64,000 nucleotides of DNA from Heterocephalus glaber (taxonomy: Eukaryota > Chordata > Mammalia > Rodentia > Bathyergidae). The stretch covers positions 13,175,209 through 13,239,208 of the forward strand of contig NW_004624784.1 of the NCBI RefSeq assembly GCF_000247695.1, given 5' to 3'. Both the position numbers and the translations under genes were made by a program. Within the stretch, counting starts at the first letter, position 1. Every line of letters begins with the position of its first letter. Positions 25,282-36,307 of this stretch are shown in pieces. The notes beneath the pieces are model-generated. The model made no database searches, was not told the origin of the DNA, and saw nothing but the letters and a program-made list of their open reading frames with translations.

Positions 25282-28200
25282 CTGGGATGGAAGAAATAGG
25301 AGAGTCAGAGGAGGAGTCGGCAGGGACCCCAGCTCATGGCCCCAGAGACAAGTTCCTGGCCTCCCACCTCATCGTTCCCCTGGCCCGCACTCACCGAGGC
25401 TTCCTACTGCCCCCGCAGCGGAACCGTTTGCCTTGAAAAGAGGAAGGAAGTTTCACTTTCATTGACCACTCATTTTCCAAGGAGAGCCAGGAAGACTCAA
25501 TTCTTCCAGTCTCTCCTCCCTCCCTCCTGGCAGTGTCACCATGGTGTGGGGCTTAGAGCTCACATTTTGACTATTTCTCTCTTTGCAAAGTGCTGTGCTG
25601 TAAGCATTCAAGAGTCCAAGTCAGTCAGTCAGTCAATCAACAAACAGTGGGTCTGTGATGGATTGTAGCATGTTGAGAGTGGCAGCTAAGACTGGTCCTT
25701 GTGGTCCCCCAGTAGAGTGCTAGATACATTAGTGCTCAGGACATGCCTGGAGAAGGATGGCAGTAAGTTCAAAGCTAGATCCCTGCTTAGGCCCATCTGT
25801 GTTCAACTACTACATAGTGTTGCTCTCAAAGAGCGAATACTACCCAAAATGGGGAGACTGACTATCCCCGCAGCAGAAGTCCTCGGAGTAAGCAACAGTG
25901 CCCCTGAGCATGTCCGAATTCCAGGACACAGAGCTGATCCCAGCTGTGCCTGCTTTCCAGGAGGCTCAGCTGAGCCTGGTTCTGCTTCTTGGGGGCTATG
26001 GCGCCTCTCAGCTGGGCCTGGCTTTTCCACTGTCAATCACTGATGTAGGGGCCTCCCCCAGTGCTGCCATGGAGGGGTGGGGCGTTACATGGCCTGGGGT
26101 GTAGCTCAAGCCTAGGAAAGAGCCCAGATCAATGTGGGCTCCCCACCCCCACCCTGCTGCTTCCTGAAAAGTTCTAGAGCCCTAGAGCCCATTCCCCTCT
26201 CTCCAGCTCCTCGGGGTCCACTGGAGCTTAGGGTTGAGGGAGAGGGGTGCTGGCCTCCCACCGGGCACCCCTTCCCATGTTCTGAGGGGCTGTGGCCTGG
26301 GGCACCTCAGGAGGGATGTGTATCCATCAGCCACTCCTCCAGCCAGAGCCAGCCCCACTCACTGAGGAGGATGATGAGCCCCACGACGAAGGCTAGGCCA
26401 GCAAAGATCAGGCCTCCATTTCGGACAGTCTCGTAGTCTGGGGAAAGAGAGGCCCGGAGAGGTGGGATGGAGTTGTTTCTACCCGAAGCCTGCCCAGCAG
26501 CAGCCCCACAGTAACTGTGAGAGGGAAGGAGGATGAGCGTGCGGGGACCCCGGGACCCCGCTGCTGGGCGAGGGGGTGGGGTGGAGGGGCTGGAGGCTCA
26601 CCATAGTGGAAGGGGTCCACGTCGCCCTTGGAGCTGCCACCTGGGGAGAAAGCCAGAGGTGGGGTGAGGGGGACATCACAGATCGCTGGAATGCCAGTCC
26701 GGCTGGTCCCAGCTGCCCCCGAGGGCCAAGGGGCACAAGGACACTGGTAAGAGAGGCCCTGGGAAGAGGAGGCCAGGGCAGGCATCTGCCCCAGGCTGCC
26801 CCAGACAGGCAACTTGGGACCACACCCTGCGCACTGGAGCAGGGACCCATGCAGTCTGAGGGGCTCCTCACACCCTGGAGGACATGGGCCTCGAGCCACA
26901 GTGAGGAAGGGCGGGAGCTCGGCTCCCCAGAGATCTGTATGTAAGCAGTCTGCCAGAGGAGCTGAGTGAATGTCTGTGATGTGAATGAGTGGATAAAACA
27001 GAGCCTTCACGTTCACAGAACGGGAGGAGGAAACTGCGGCCCAGCTGGAGAGTTGTTCAGAGTCCCATTGGAGGCTAGAGGCAGAGCTGGGGCTCCGCTC
27101 CTTTCAGGACTCTGCTCTCTTAAGCACATTTATCTAAGAGACATCAACACGTAGTGCTTGGAGGCGCCAAGCTAAAGCTATGGGAACCTGCCATTTCATG
27201 TACCCTCCGAGGCACTGATACTGCTCCATAGAATCTGGGAGAGGACTGAGGCGCAGAGAAGGTGAGCAAGCGACTCACACTTACACAGCAAGCACAGGGC
27301 AGGGCTGGGATTTGACCCCAGACAGGAGTCTGCTAAGGGTCTAGGTGCTGCACCTCCTTTCAGGTGGGGGAAAGGAAGGACAGCTTTACAGTCCACGGGG
27401 TTGGCCTCCTGTGACTTCTCCCTGCCCCCAGTGGTGGCTGGCAGATGTCAGCTCTGCCCTCCAGCCCCCAGGCTGAGTACCTTCGCCCTCAGACCACTGG
27501 GAGGTAACCTGGCAGGAAAAGCTCCAGCACCGCCAGAGCTGCCCCTCTTTCCTGCCCTGCTCAAGCCCCCACTGACACAGGGACACAGTACCTGTTGGCA
27601 GCTCCCAACCTGTGCTGGGCTGTGCCCCGGGCAGCAGGCAGCCTCTGGGCCTGTTGAGCTCTGTTGGCCCCAGTGCCAGTCCCTCAGCCAGGAGTGAATA
27701 GGCCAGGAGGGACCCGTGCTTGCCGAGCTGAGGTACGGGTTACTTGGGAAGGCAGGGGCCAGGGAAGACCATGGACCCAGGCCAATGTTCTCATGCAGGC
27801 CTTCAAGTTTGTCTTCCCAGACTAGGCTCAGGTCTTGTTCAAGGTCACATAGGGAGTTAGTGTCAGAGCCGAAGCTAGACCGTAGCTAGGACTGCCCTGG
27901 GCACACCAGGAAGCCTCCTCCCTCCTGTCTACTGATGCCTCCCCCACCCCATGAGAAGCCATCTCCATCAGCAGGTGTCCCTGTGGGCTCAGGGCTGCAC
28001 AGGATGCCTCTGGGATGTGACCTGACCTTGGAGGGCTTCCCTGTGAAGCCAGCCTGTGAAGGTGACCTGGGGAGCTGCTCCTCTGCCTGCCCACAGACCT
28101 GTCTACCTCCTGCTCCAAGTTAGATGACCTAGCAGGAGACCTTGGAGCAGGGCAGGAGCGGGCCAGAAAGCCGAGAATGGAGGCTCATCTCTCCCTTCTA

Positions 28201-30807
28201 CCTCCCACCCAAGACGATACCATTCAAGCTGAATTTCTCAGAGATTAAAACAGGGTTCTCTTTCAAAACGCACATTTTCTTAGAGAGGAGTCTGGCACAT
28301 GCAGAAGGGCAGGATACTCTGGAAGGCAGGGGTGGCAGGACAGGGAAGAGCGGGGTCCAGGTCCCGTCTCCAAGCAGAGCCACCTTGGGCTACACACACA
28401 CGCACACTCACACTCACCGTCATCTGTGGACAATCCTGCCATTTCCCTAGCTGATAAGGCTTGTCTCCACTCCCCTCCTCCTGCTGCCTCTGCCTCAGGG
28501 TGGCCAGGGACAAGGTGGGAGCATTAAACATTAACAGTGCCAGGTAATATTTACCCTGGTCACAAGAAGAGCCAGGGTGTGCATGGAGGGGCTGCTGCCA
28601 GGGGAGGCACGAGGAGGTGTCTGGGAGGCTGGGGCAGGGAGCCGCTGGCTGGGGAGCCAACCCCTGGAAATTCCCAGGGATGGCTGGGATGGGCAGCAGT
28701 GCACTCGTCCTCCCACTGGGAAAGCCGCGGCTGCACATGTGACGGAGAAGCGGCAGTTTCCAAGTGCGTCCAGTGTGTGCTGCGGGCTCTTGGGGCAGCA
28801 TGGTGCCCACCTCACCCACCCCTGCAACGCCACTGTCACAGCTGATTTTTCTGCATTCGAGGCTTCCTGGGGTGCCCAGCTGCCTCCCCTCCCACTGTAG
28901 CCCCAGAACCATCTGAGCCCATGGGCAAGTTCAGCCCAGGCCTCTCAGCCCAGTAAGGGCCAGAGTCATCTCACTCACCCATCTCAGACCAGGCTGGCTC
29001 ACACCTCGGCCACGGAGGCTCCCGCCATTCTCAGCTAAGTGTTCTTTCTCTGCACCCCCACTTCCCTCTTGCAGACGTGGGGTGCACTCTCAAGTTGTTC
29101 CCACTTTCAGGTGTCCCCAGTACCTTTCAGGTTCTTTCAGGAAGGGGCCTGGGCTTATCCTGGGGCAAAGCTTTGCTTTTATGGTTTATAAAGCACTTTC
29201 CTAAAAAGTGTTATTTCCTTCAGCTTTGTGTTAGCTCCCCACTTTACAGATGAGATGTTGAGGGATGGAGAGGTTGCCAAGGTCACACTTCCAGTGAGTG
29301 CAATGGGGAGACTGACAGTCAGGCCTATGGCTCTAGGCTGCCTCCCCGGTGGAGGCCACTCTGCTGTGACCTCCCTCCCCTCGGGAATGCTGGGGCAGGT
29401 CCCCCACAGGTGGGTACTACATGGTTCTCTTTGAGTTCTGGCCAGTGGGACCGACCTCCAGAAGAGGCTGCTGTCCAGTGGTAGCCAAACGGCCGAGGCC
29501 AGTAGGCAGAGTCCACCGGGAAGTTTTTTCCTTCTAAAGGGAATCTCCTCTGAGCCGTGGCAGGGGATCGACACCTGCTCTTCTTGTGGCCCTTCTCAGG
29601 TTTCTTACCTCTCTGTGCCTCAGTCTCCTCACCTGTACAGTGGGCACAGCAGCCACCACCTGGGGTGATTGATAATGTATGCAAACAGTTTAGTGTGTGG
29701 CCTGGGCCACCGCACATGTCACTGTTACTACTGTACCTGCATCACTTGAGAAGTAGCAGGCACTAACTTTGGTTTAATGTCAGCTGTTGGCCTCAGAAAA
29801 GCCGTTAGTCACCTTCCAGTGAAATGTGTAAGAATGCGGTGGAGGGAGACCCCTGGTCCTACACCAGGACCTGCCACCCCACTCAGCTCCCTTCTGCTTA
29901 GAGCCAAGCATGTTCACAAAAACATGACAATGGAACAAGCCTTTGATAAAGCTGGGGCACGTGCTGGGCTCCTTGTCTGCTTCTACCCATGGAAGCCCTG
30001 CTAGCTCCATTCTACAGACAAAGAAGCTGAGGCTGAACATTTCCTCTCCAAACCACTCCTGGAGGGGGCTGTGCTGTGATCTTCTCTCTACAAACCACAA
30101 AAACTGAGGGCAGGGAAGTTAAAGGCGCACCTGAAACACACAGTGGTAGAACCAGAGCTGCAAAGCCCAGATCCCCAAGGCTGTGTGATCCCACCCCACA
30201 CTCACACACATGTATGATAATATCTGAGCGGTTTTTTCTGTCTATGTGAGCCGCCATAGGTTCTTTCTGGAATAATAAGGGATGAAAAATCAGGTAGAAA
30301 ATTAGATAGATGATTGATAGATGGTTGGTAGATAGATAGATAGATAGATAGACAGATAATAGATGATAGATAAAAGATAGATATATGGATAGATAGATGA
30401 CAGACAGATGACTAGAAGGTGTTTTATGGAGAAAGAAGCTGAGACACAGAAGTGAAATAACTGCCAGAGGGAGCTAGGAAGTAGGGAACCAAGATTTGAA
30501 GTCAGTGGGCTGCCTTCCGAGTTCCTGCAGATGGATGAGTGGACACACAGATGGACTGATGAGGTGGGTGCTGGACAAGCTATGTCCCCAGCTCCTGCAG
30601 CTCAGTTGTGCTCTGCAGAAAGCACAGCACCTGCACTCTGAGATGCCCTCCTTTAGACAGTCTGCCTCTCCTCATTTCTGCCTCTGCTGTGCTTCTGGAA
30701 AGCCTGTGGACATACTTGAAAGTGAAGGGGTGGCCACCCATGTCAGAGGCTGAGCCAGTGGGGAAGCGCAGGGCTTGGGGGGACTCACCCAAGTGCCACC
30801 TGTCCAT
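25257..30807 (-). CDS. FXYD2: FXYD2, Na,K-ATPase gamma subunit (gene-level entry, joined exons)
   Basis: Six coding segments join into two proteins: 30807-30789 or 28442-28418, then 26640-26602, 26437-26363, 25431-25395 and 25281-25257. The b form is 64 residues (starts MDRWHL, ends EDEL); the a form is 66 (starts MAGLSTDD). Domains in the b form: short extracellular N-terminus, PFHYD motif at 16-20 (the FXYD signature), invariant glycines, membrane span about 28-46, then a basic cytoplasmic tail (SKRFRC). FXYD2 binds the alpha/beta sodium pump in kidney tubule basolateral membrane and lowers its Na+ and K+ affinity. The glycine equivalent to human Gly41, whose change to Arg causes renal magnesium loss, is present (b residue 39). 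All introns are GT-AG. Tail differs slightly from mouse (GGSRKPRQVG). Confidence 0.95.
25395..25431 (-). CDS. FXYD2: FXYD2 exon encoding the basic juxtamembrane tail (37 nt)
   Basis: Acceptor ttttcaag at 25432-25433 and donor gtgagt from 25394. It finishes the Ser codon (A|GC) and encodes [12 protein letters not shown], the cytoplasmic basic stop-transfer segment. Length 37 nt equals the matching FXYD6 exon. Confidence 0.93.
26363..26437 (-). CDS. FXYD2: FXYD2 transmembrane exon (75 nt)
   Basis: Acceptor ttccccag ends at 26438; donor gtgagt begins at 26362. It encodes [17 protein letters not shown] and the rest of the single membrane span, ending LIILLS. The conserved Gly pair and Arg of the family are intact. 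Phase 1 on both sides, 75 nt like FXYD6. Confidence 0.95.
26602..26640 (-). CDS. FXYD2: FXYD2 exon 2, FXYD-motif exon shared by both isoforms (39 nt)
   Basis: Acceptor tctccccag ends at 26641; donor gtgagc starts at 26601. It reads [13 protein letters not shown] with a trailing G of the Asp codon completed by the next exon, so the FXYD motif spans the junction. Both first exons join here in phase 1. Confidence 0.95.
28391..28417 (-). repeat. UG-rich tract directly after the FXYD2a splice donor
   Basis: On the transcript strand the donor gtgagt is followed without a gap by further GT-rich dinucleotides through 28391. It is a short CA-type microsatellite on the plus strand. UG-repeat RNA is a known target of TDP-43 and CELF proteins; an effect here is inference. 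Confidence 0.85.
28418..28442 (-). CDS. FXYD2: FXYD2 alternative first exon a
   Basis: ATG at 28442-28440 with a strong context (G at -3, G at +4) reads MAGLSTDD plus one base, then donor gtgagt at 28417. Joined to exon 2 it gives [16 protein letters not shown], clearly the counterpart of human gamma-a (which starts MTGLS). Phase 1 matches. A GATA core (CTGATAAG in complement) lies within 20 bases upstream and an HNF1-like site 81 bases upstream. Confidence 0.88.
28523..28535 (-). promoter_or_regulatory. FXYD2: HNF1-like site in FXYD2a promoter
   Basis: The minus strand reads GTTAATGTTTAAT, matching 11 of 13 positions of the HNF1 palindrome GTTAATNATTAAC. It is about 80 bases upstream of the FXYD2a start codon. 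HNF1B is known to activate the gamma-a promoter in kidney, and HNF1B mutations cause low magnesium. A near-palindrome GGTAATATTTACC with a forkhead-type core lies beside it at 28542-28554. Confidence 0.65.
28950..30788 (-). other. FXYD2 intron between first exons b and a
   Basis: No exon is seen. Contains an inverted MIR-like segment (about 29580-29690), a forward MIR-like segment (about 30000-30190) and a tetranucleotide tract (30300-30415). Confidence 0.6.
30300..30415. repeat. interrupted (GATA/TAGA)n microsatellite
   Basis: Tandem TAGA/GATA units with several interruptions (GACA, TGAT). Typical slippage product. Confidence 0.92.
30789..30807 (-). CDS. FXYD2: FXYD2 alternative first exon b
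   Basis: ATG at 30807-30805 with G at -3 and G at +4 encodes MDRWHL plus one base, then donor gtgagt from 30788. Known gamma-b begins MDRWYLG, so only one residue differs. It lies 2.3 kb upstream of first exon a and joins exon 2 in the same phase, implying a separate promoter that is not recognisable by eye. Confidence 0.92.
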
Positions 30808-33800
30808 GGCAGGAGCTGCCTGCTGTGTTCAATGCTCCAAGAGCGCTGTGGAGTGCCAGTGCCTGGGGCCTGGATGGGAAGAGTGGTGCTCCCTCCCTCC
30901 CTCCGTCCTCAGCTATGTCCAGACAGGAAGAAACACGGCAAGGGGTGGGGGCTGGGGGCTGGGAAGGAAGCCCTTACCTGGAGCTGCCTGTCTGGGCGGG
31001 TGGGGCGAGGGGCCCACGTGAAGGGGAGGGTGATTCTCTGACCTTCACGTGGCACCCGAGGAGGGGTAGCTAGGAGCTGTAGCAAAGCAAATAGCAGCCC
31101 CTCTGCGGCCCCCTCTCCCCCAGGGGCTCTGTGCTGTGACCTGAGAAGGTTGTTGGGTGGCACTGGCCAGGATGGAAGCCAGCAGAGTCAGAGACCTCAT
31201 GCTCTCCTTGGCCTTTGGGCTCCAAGCTGAGGGAGAGAGTCAAGGGCACCTGTGGGTCCCCAAGCCTTTACCCAGGAGGAACAGTGCCTTCCTCCTCTGT
31301 CCTGCTAGGTCCTGCCTCAAGGCCTCATTATGTTCCTGAGCCTAGACAGATTGGCAGCAGCCCAGATGTGCCCTTGGCGGGGCAGGGATGTTTCGCAGTT
31401 GGCCCTGAGGATGGGGCACAAGTGGCAGCCTCCTGTGGCATCTACAAGCTGAGCAGAGATGGGGAAAGGCTGGATCCAGGGCTGCTCCCATGGCCGCTGG
31501 CTCTTCCTCCCTTCCCACCACACACTTAGCCCTGGAGACTGCCCCAGTTGTGATGTCAAGCCTACCACCACCCCTCAGAGGACTCAGCCAGAGACAGCAG
31601 CCTCTAATGAGGCCCCTGGGGGCTGCTGCGTGGTGCTGGAGGGGAACAGCGGAAGGCCACACTTCTTCTGGTCCCAGGGCAGGAGCCCGAAGCCAACAGG
31701 AGCAGTGCCAGGACAGCCCACCATGCTGTCTCAGAGTCCCTGAGCTCCAGCCACTGCTGCTGGCCCTGTGCAAGGCCACTACAAGAAGTCTCTGTATGGC
31801 TGACTCTGACCAGAAGGTCTCCCTCTGGCTCTGGCATGGCCACCCCAGCATGGATACTGAATAGCGGGGGCTGGGGCAGGTCACTTGGACAACCGGCCTC
31901 TCTGTCCCCCTGAGTACTTCCTGCCCTCAGGGAGGACTAATGATGGCCCCAGGAGCTGCCTGGGCAGGACATGCTCTGAAGTGGAGACCAGCTGGCTGGC
32001 CTGGAGGGGTTTCTACAGGTGGGCTGCAGCCCATTCTGGGGCCCTGAGCCAGCAGCCCTGACCTCCCACGACAGTGGGACCACCTCACCCACTGGCCTTG
32101 TCACATGTTCCCAGGTGGAAACCTGCACAATTCAGATAGCCCAGAGCTGCCAGTGGAAACTCCCCAAGCTGGGCACTGGAGATGTGTAGACATCTTAGGA
32201 CTAGATGGGACTTTACGGATGAGGGGCGTTTCCAAACATTGTATCAGTGGTACAGCCAAGTGAAACTCTCAGCTGGACCCCTCTGTACCCCCATATACAA
32301 GTTCTGTGATCCCTCCCCCCAGCCTGGTGCTATAAAGAAGAGCATCCTGATCTCAAACAAAGACCGTGTTAGAAACTAACTGGAAAGGGTCCCCAAGGCC
32401 ATGCCATCCAATTCCAAACTTGGCAAAATGGTTCACTCTCCTGTCAAGCCCCCTCAAGGGAACCAAGGTTGTTTTTGTGTGAACCTGTTTCCAACTTCCT
32501 ACCCATCTCTCCATTCCAGCCATACCGGTTGTTTTGATGGCCCCCTGGACCCCCAGGACTCACTCCTGCCTCAGGACCTTGGCACACACCCCTCTTCCTT
32601 TGAGCAGCCTCCAGAGAGTTCTGGCTCAGCTCACACTGGGCTCAGGTCTTCCTCAGGGACTGACTCAGGCAGGCCTCTGTGCCTTCCCTGTCTAAACTGT
32701 TCACACCACTTCCTGGCACACATCAAACCCCTTCTCAAAGCTTTTATTTTTCTCTGTAGCACTTAGTACTACTACGACAAGTTAAATGTTTTCCTTATCT
32801 TGTTTGCCTTTCTCCCAACAGGAAGATAAACTCCAGGAGGGCAGGGATTGTGTCTTCATTTATTCCTGTATCCGCGAAGGGCCCAGGATGGCCCATAGTG
32901 GACCCCGTTGTTAAGTGAATGAATTGGTCCCAGAGGGGTGATATTATTGTCAGTGGCACAAGTGAACCTGGAGCTGGCCTAAGGCTGCCCTCTTTCCATG
33001 TCGTCACCTGCCCACAATAGGTAACTGGGCTGGTTTGTCCTCCTGGATGGCCAGTTCTCCCTCCTTGCTTCCCCAGGGTCCTTCAAGGGGCTTTTCTCTC
33101 ATTCCTCTTGTATCTCATCCCTCCCCTCCTTCTCCTCCCCAGCCCTGGAAGCCCATATGGGTTTGCAGAGGTCCCACCCCATCCCTCACTACCCCCAAGT
33201 CTTTCCTCAGTCTTCTTCCTTGTCCTTCCCCACCCCACTGAGGCCATCATCAGGTCCTAGCTGGCACTGGGGACAAGGAGGCCCTGTCTGAGACACGCTA
33301 CTCTCTTGCAGAGTGGCCTTGGCCCCTTTAACCCATGCCTCACATTTCCCTGCGCACAGTCTGGGACAACGTCTCCTCCTCCGGGTCAGTAAGTGCAGGG
33401 GCATCCCAAAAGCCACACCACCTGAGATCAAATCCCTTTGCACCTTGACCCTTCCCTTCCACTGCATGACCCTGAGGAAGAACATCTCTCCACAGTCCTC
33501 CTGCCAGCTGTAAAATGGGATGAGAGAACCTACCTTGCAGGACTGCTGGGCAAAGGAGATCCTAACAAAGGGCAGCTTCATTCTCCTCATGCTGAGCTGG
33601 GTTCCCAGGCGACACGATGGTCACTGCAGTCCCCTCATTGGGCTCAGGCCCCAGTGGGTGATCTCTGAAATGGGGTCCCTCAGAGCCCCTTCACTCCCTG
33701 ACCTTCCAGCAGGACCTCCGCCAGCCACCACCCACTGTCCCCAAGCTGCTTCTCCCCAGACATACCAAGCAGCGTGGCCTTTCCCTGCTGGGGTCTGGCC

Positions 33801-35399
33801 TCCGTTCTTGTTCTTCCAGTCTTCCCTGGGGAGGGAGGCCAGCTGGCATGGAAACTCTACTCTGCGGTTCCAGAAAGGCCACAAGACATGTGGAGACCCC
33901 AGCTCTCCTCCTTTGTCTGGTTGTTCCAGGATGAAGCCACAGAGGAGCATCCAGTTGAGCCTGCTGTGCCCTTCCAGACCCAGAGACCTAGGAGGTTTTG
34001 GGAGGAAGACAGAGTCCCTACTCCTGGATGGGTTTCATCACTGTCACACCCAATGGGACAGTGCCCTCAGTTGCTTTGCCTCAGTCTCCTATCTCCTCCA
34101 GGCAGGCCTCCCTTTGTCTCCTGACTCTTGAGCCTCAGGGAAACCTGGTGGTGGTGGGGGGTAACTGGGTTGGGGGGCAGGGAGGCAACAGTCTGGGACA
34201 TCCAGCTGAACTTTGTCTCCCTGATGCTCAAAGGAAATACTCGTACAGAGGCCCTCGCCTTCCACCTTCCCAGGATGGGTTTCTCCAGCCCCTTCTGCCC
34301 TGGCTTTGCAGGGGGCTTCAGGTCAGCGTCCAGAGCCTCGGACTCCAGGCCCTCAACCCAATTCCTCTCGATGTTTGTGTGAAGCTGCAAGGGTGCTTTG
34401 TTGAGGCAAAGGCCAGAACCCCTAGAAAGCCCTGGTCCCTGGTTCAGGTCCATCTCCAGTTGCACGGCATGCAAAGCCACTGGACAGAGAAGGTGGTAGC
34501 CCCTTCTATGCCACCCAGAGGTCCTGAACCCCAAGGAGTGCTGTCTCCTGTCTCCTGCTGTGGTCACAGATTCCAGGTCCCTGGGGTCTTATAAGGCTGG
34601 TCTGGGAGGAGGTGGGCCCTGGAGGGTCCATTCCTTAAGTGGTGGCTTCAAGATGGCCCAAGCTGTTGGGGCACAGAGGTCCTGGGAGCTGCCAAAGGGC
34701 AATGTACTCTAAGAGTCAAAGTCACCAGCTGGTGACAAGGGCAAACCCATTCGATCCACCTCTCCCACAGCGAACACCCTGGAGAAAAATACATTCCTGA
34801 CTTTTCTCAGAACATATGCCTGGCCTTGCCCCGGAACAGGGAACAGAGGCTCTTTCTCTGCAGCTGCTGCCCTTCCCTCCGGTAACCACACCCTCCAGCA
34901 GCTCTGAGCAGCCACTCTGGGCCCTCTGCCTCCAGGAAGATCTCCCGAGCAGCCCACCCATGCCATCTGCCCTTTCCTTCCCTCCTCTGCCTCCAGGCAC
35001 TGATGTGGCCCAAATGGCGTCCAGTGGCTTTGTGGTCATGACCAACTACAAGGTCCATGCAGGCCTGTGGAAGACTCAGATCACAGCATCTCTTCAGTGT
35101 TTTTATCTTCATGAAGCCTGGAGCCCAGGCCTCCTCACTTGGCAGAAGTCCTGTCCAGTTGATGTTTTGAGAGTTACAAAAATCTGATTTGCCCCTCCCA
35201 ACAACTCAACTAGGCAGGCTTTGTGGTCCCTATTTTACAGAAGGGAAAAGTGCAGGTGGGATGTGGACGAGTCAGAACTTGACCCAGATCTCAGAGACAG
35301 AAGGGGTCCCTGCTGTCAAAGAAAGAGGAGATAGGAATGGATGGTAAAGCCAATGTTGGTAACATAACATCTACACATAGAATTTTCAAAGTGCATTTA

Positions 35400-35520
35400 T
35401 GTCCATTGTATCCCTTTGACCCATGGAATAACAGGAAGCTACTGATGACTCCATTTCATAGTTAAGGACACTGAGGCTCAGAGCTTTCCCAGGGTCACAT
35501 AGCTAGCAGGAGGCCCTGCT
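35400..35520 (+). repeat. MIR-like SINE remnant
   Basis: The order 'atttcatagttaaggacactgaggctcagag' then 'gggtcacatagctagc' is the MIR core in degraded form. Confidence 0.55.
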
Positions 35521-35639
35521 CACCCTATGGAGGAAGAACTAAAGGAAACCTACAGAGAGGCTGGGGCCTGCTGAAGCTCAAGCAGCTAGAGTGAAGAGGG
35601 GCACGGGGGCCTGGAGGGAGGAACCCGGCCCCTCCAGCC

Positions 35640-35860
35640 TTACTACCTGAGTCCTTCGGGGTATCTGACTGCAGCATCACCTGGCCTGCCATCACCGCTT
35701 TGACAGCTGCTTACTATTGCACAATCGGCTGTGGGACTGGCCCTGGCTCCATAAATCCAGCAGGTGGTTGGCTTGAGCTGGCTGATTCCGGCCCCCCCTG
35801 TATCCGGGCGATGGCAGCAATGAATCACACTAATGGAGGGAGGTGGCAGTTCCTCCTCTT
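35640..35860. promoter_or_regulatory. candidate regulatory element upstream of FXYD2
   Basis: A compact, non-repetitive block with E-box cores (CACCTG, CAGGTGG), a TALE-type TGACAG, an ATAAATCC and a GATTCC core. It differs in texture from flanking MIR and GC-rich spacer. Function is inference only. Confidence 0.25.
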
Positions 35861-36251
35861 TGTACCCTGGAGACAGGTATTTCCAAAGCTGCACCCCCAA
35901 CTCAAGGAAATACACCTGACCCCTTTCTCTCACTGGGGCTGGAGTGAGGCAGAGCAACAGGGACAAGGTGGGGCAAACCAGACAGAGCTGGAGAGCCCTC
36001 CTCCACCGGCCCTGCCCAGCCATTCCGCCAGCCCATGGTCCTGGGGGAGGGGACAAGTGCCTGGCGACCTTGGGAGTGTACGTCAGCCTGGCATCCTCCC
36101 CACCACCACTGCTGCTTGTACTTTGCCTCTTTCTTCCAAGAGCTGTTTGGCAAGTTCTAATCTACAAAATAACCCACCCCCAACCAAACAAAAACCAGAG
36201 AGCTGGGAGGGCCACTGCACCTGGGGGCCCAGAAGGCAGATCGATCTATCT

Positions 36252-36307
36252 TTATCACGGCGTGCAGTAATTATGAACACCTCTGCACAGAGATGTGAAC
36301 ACCTCTG
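36252..36307. promoter_or_regulatory. candidate enhancer core with paired T-box-like sites
   Basis: TGAACACCTCTG occurs twice, at 36274-36285 and 36296-36307, spaced exactly 22 bp (two helical turns). Its complement carries the T-box half-site AGGTGT. A homeodomain TAATTA (36268-36273) abuts the first copy, and a GATA-type TTATCA lies at 36252-36257. Confidence 0.3.
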
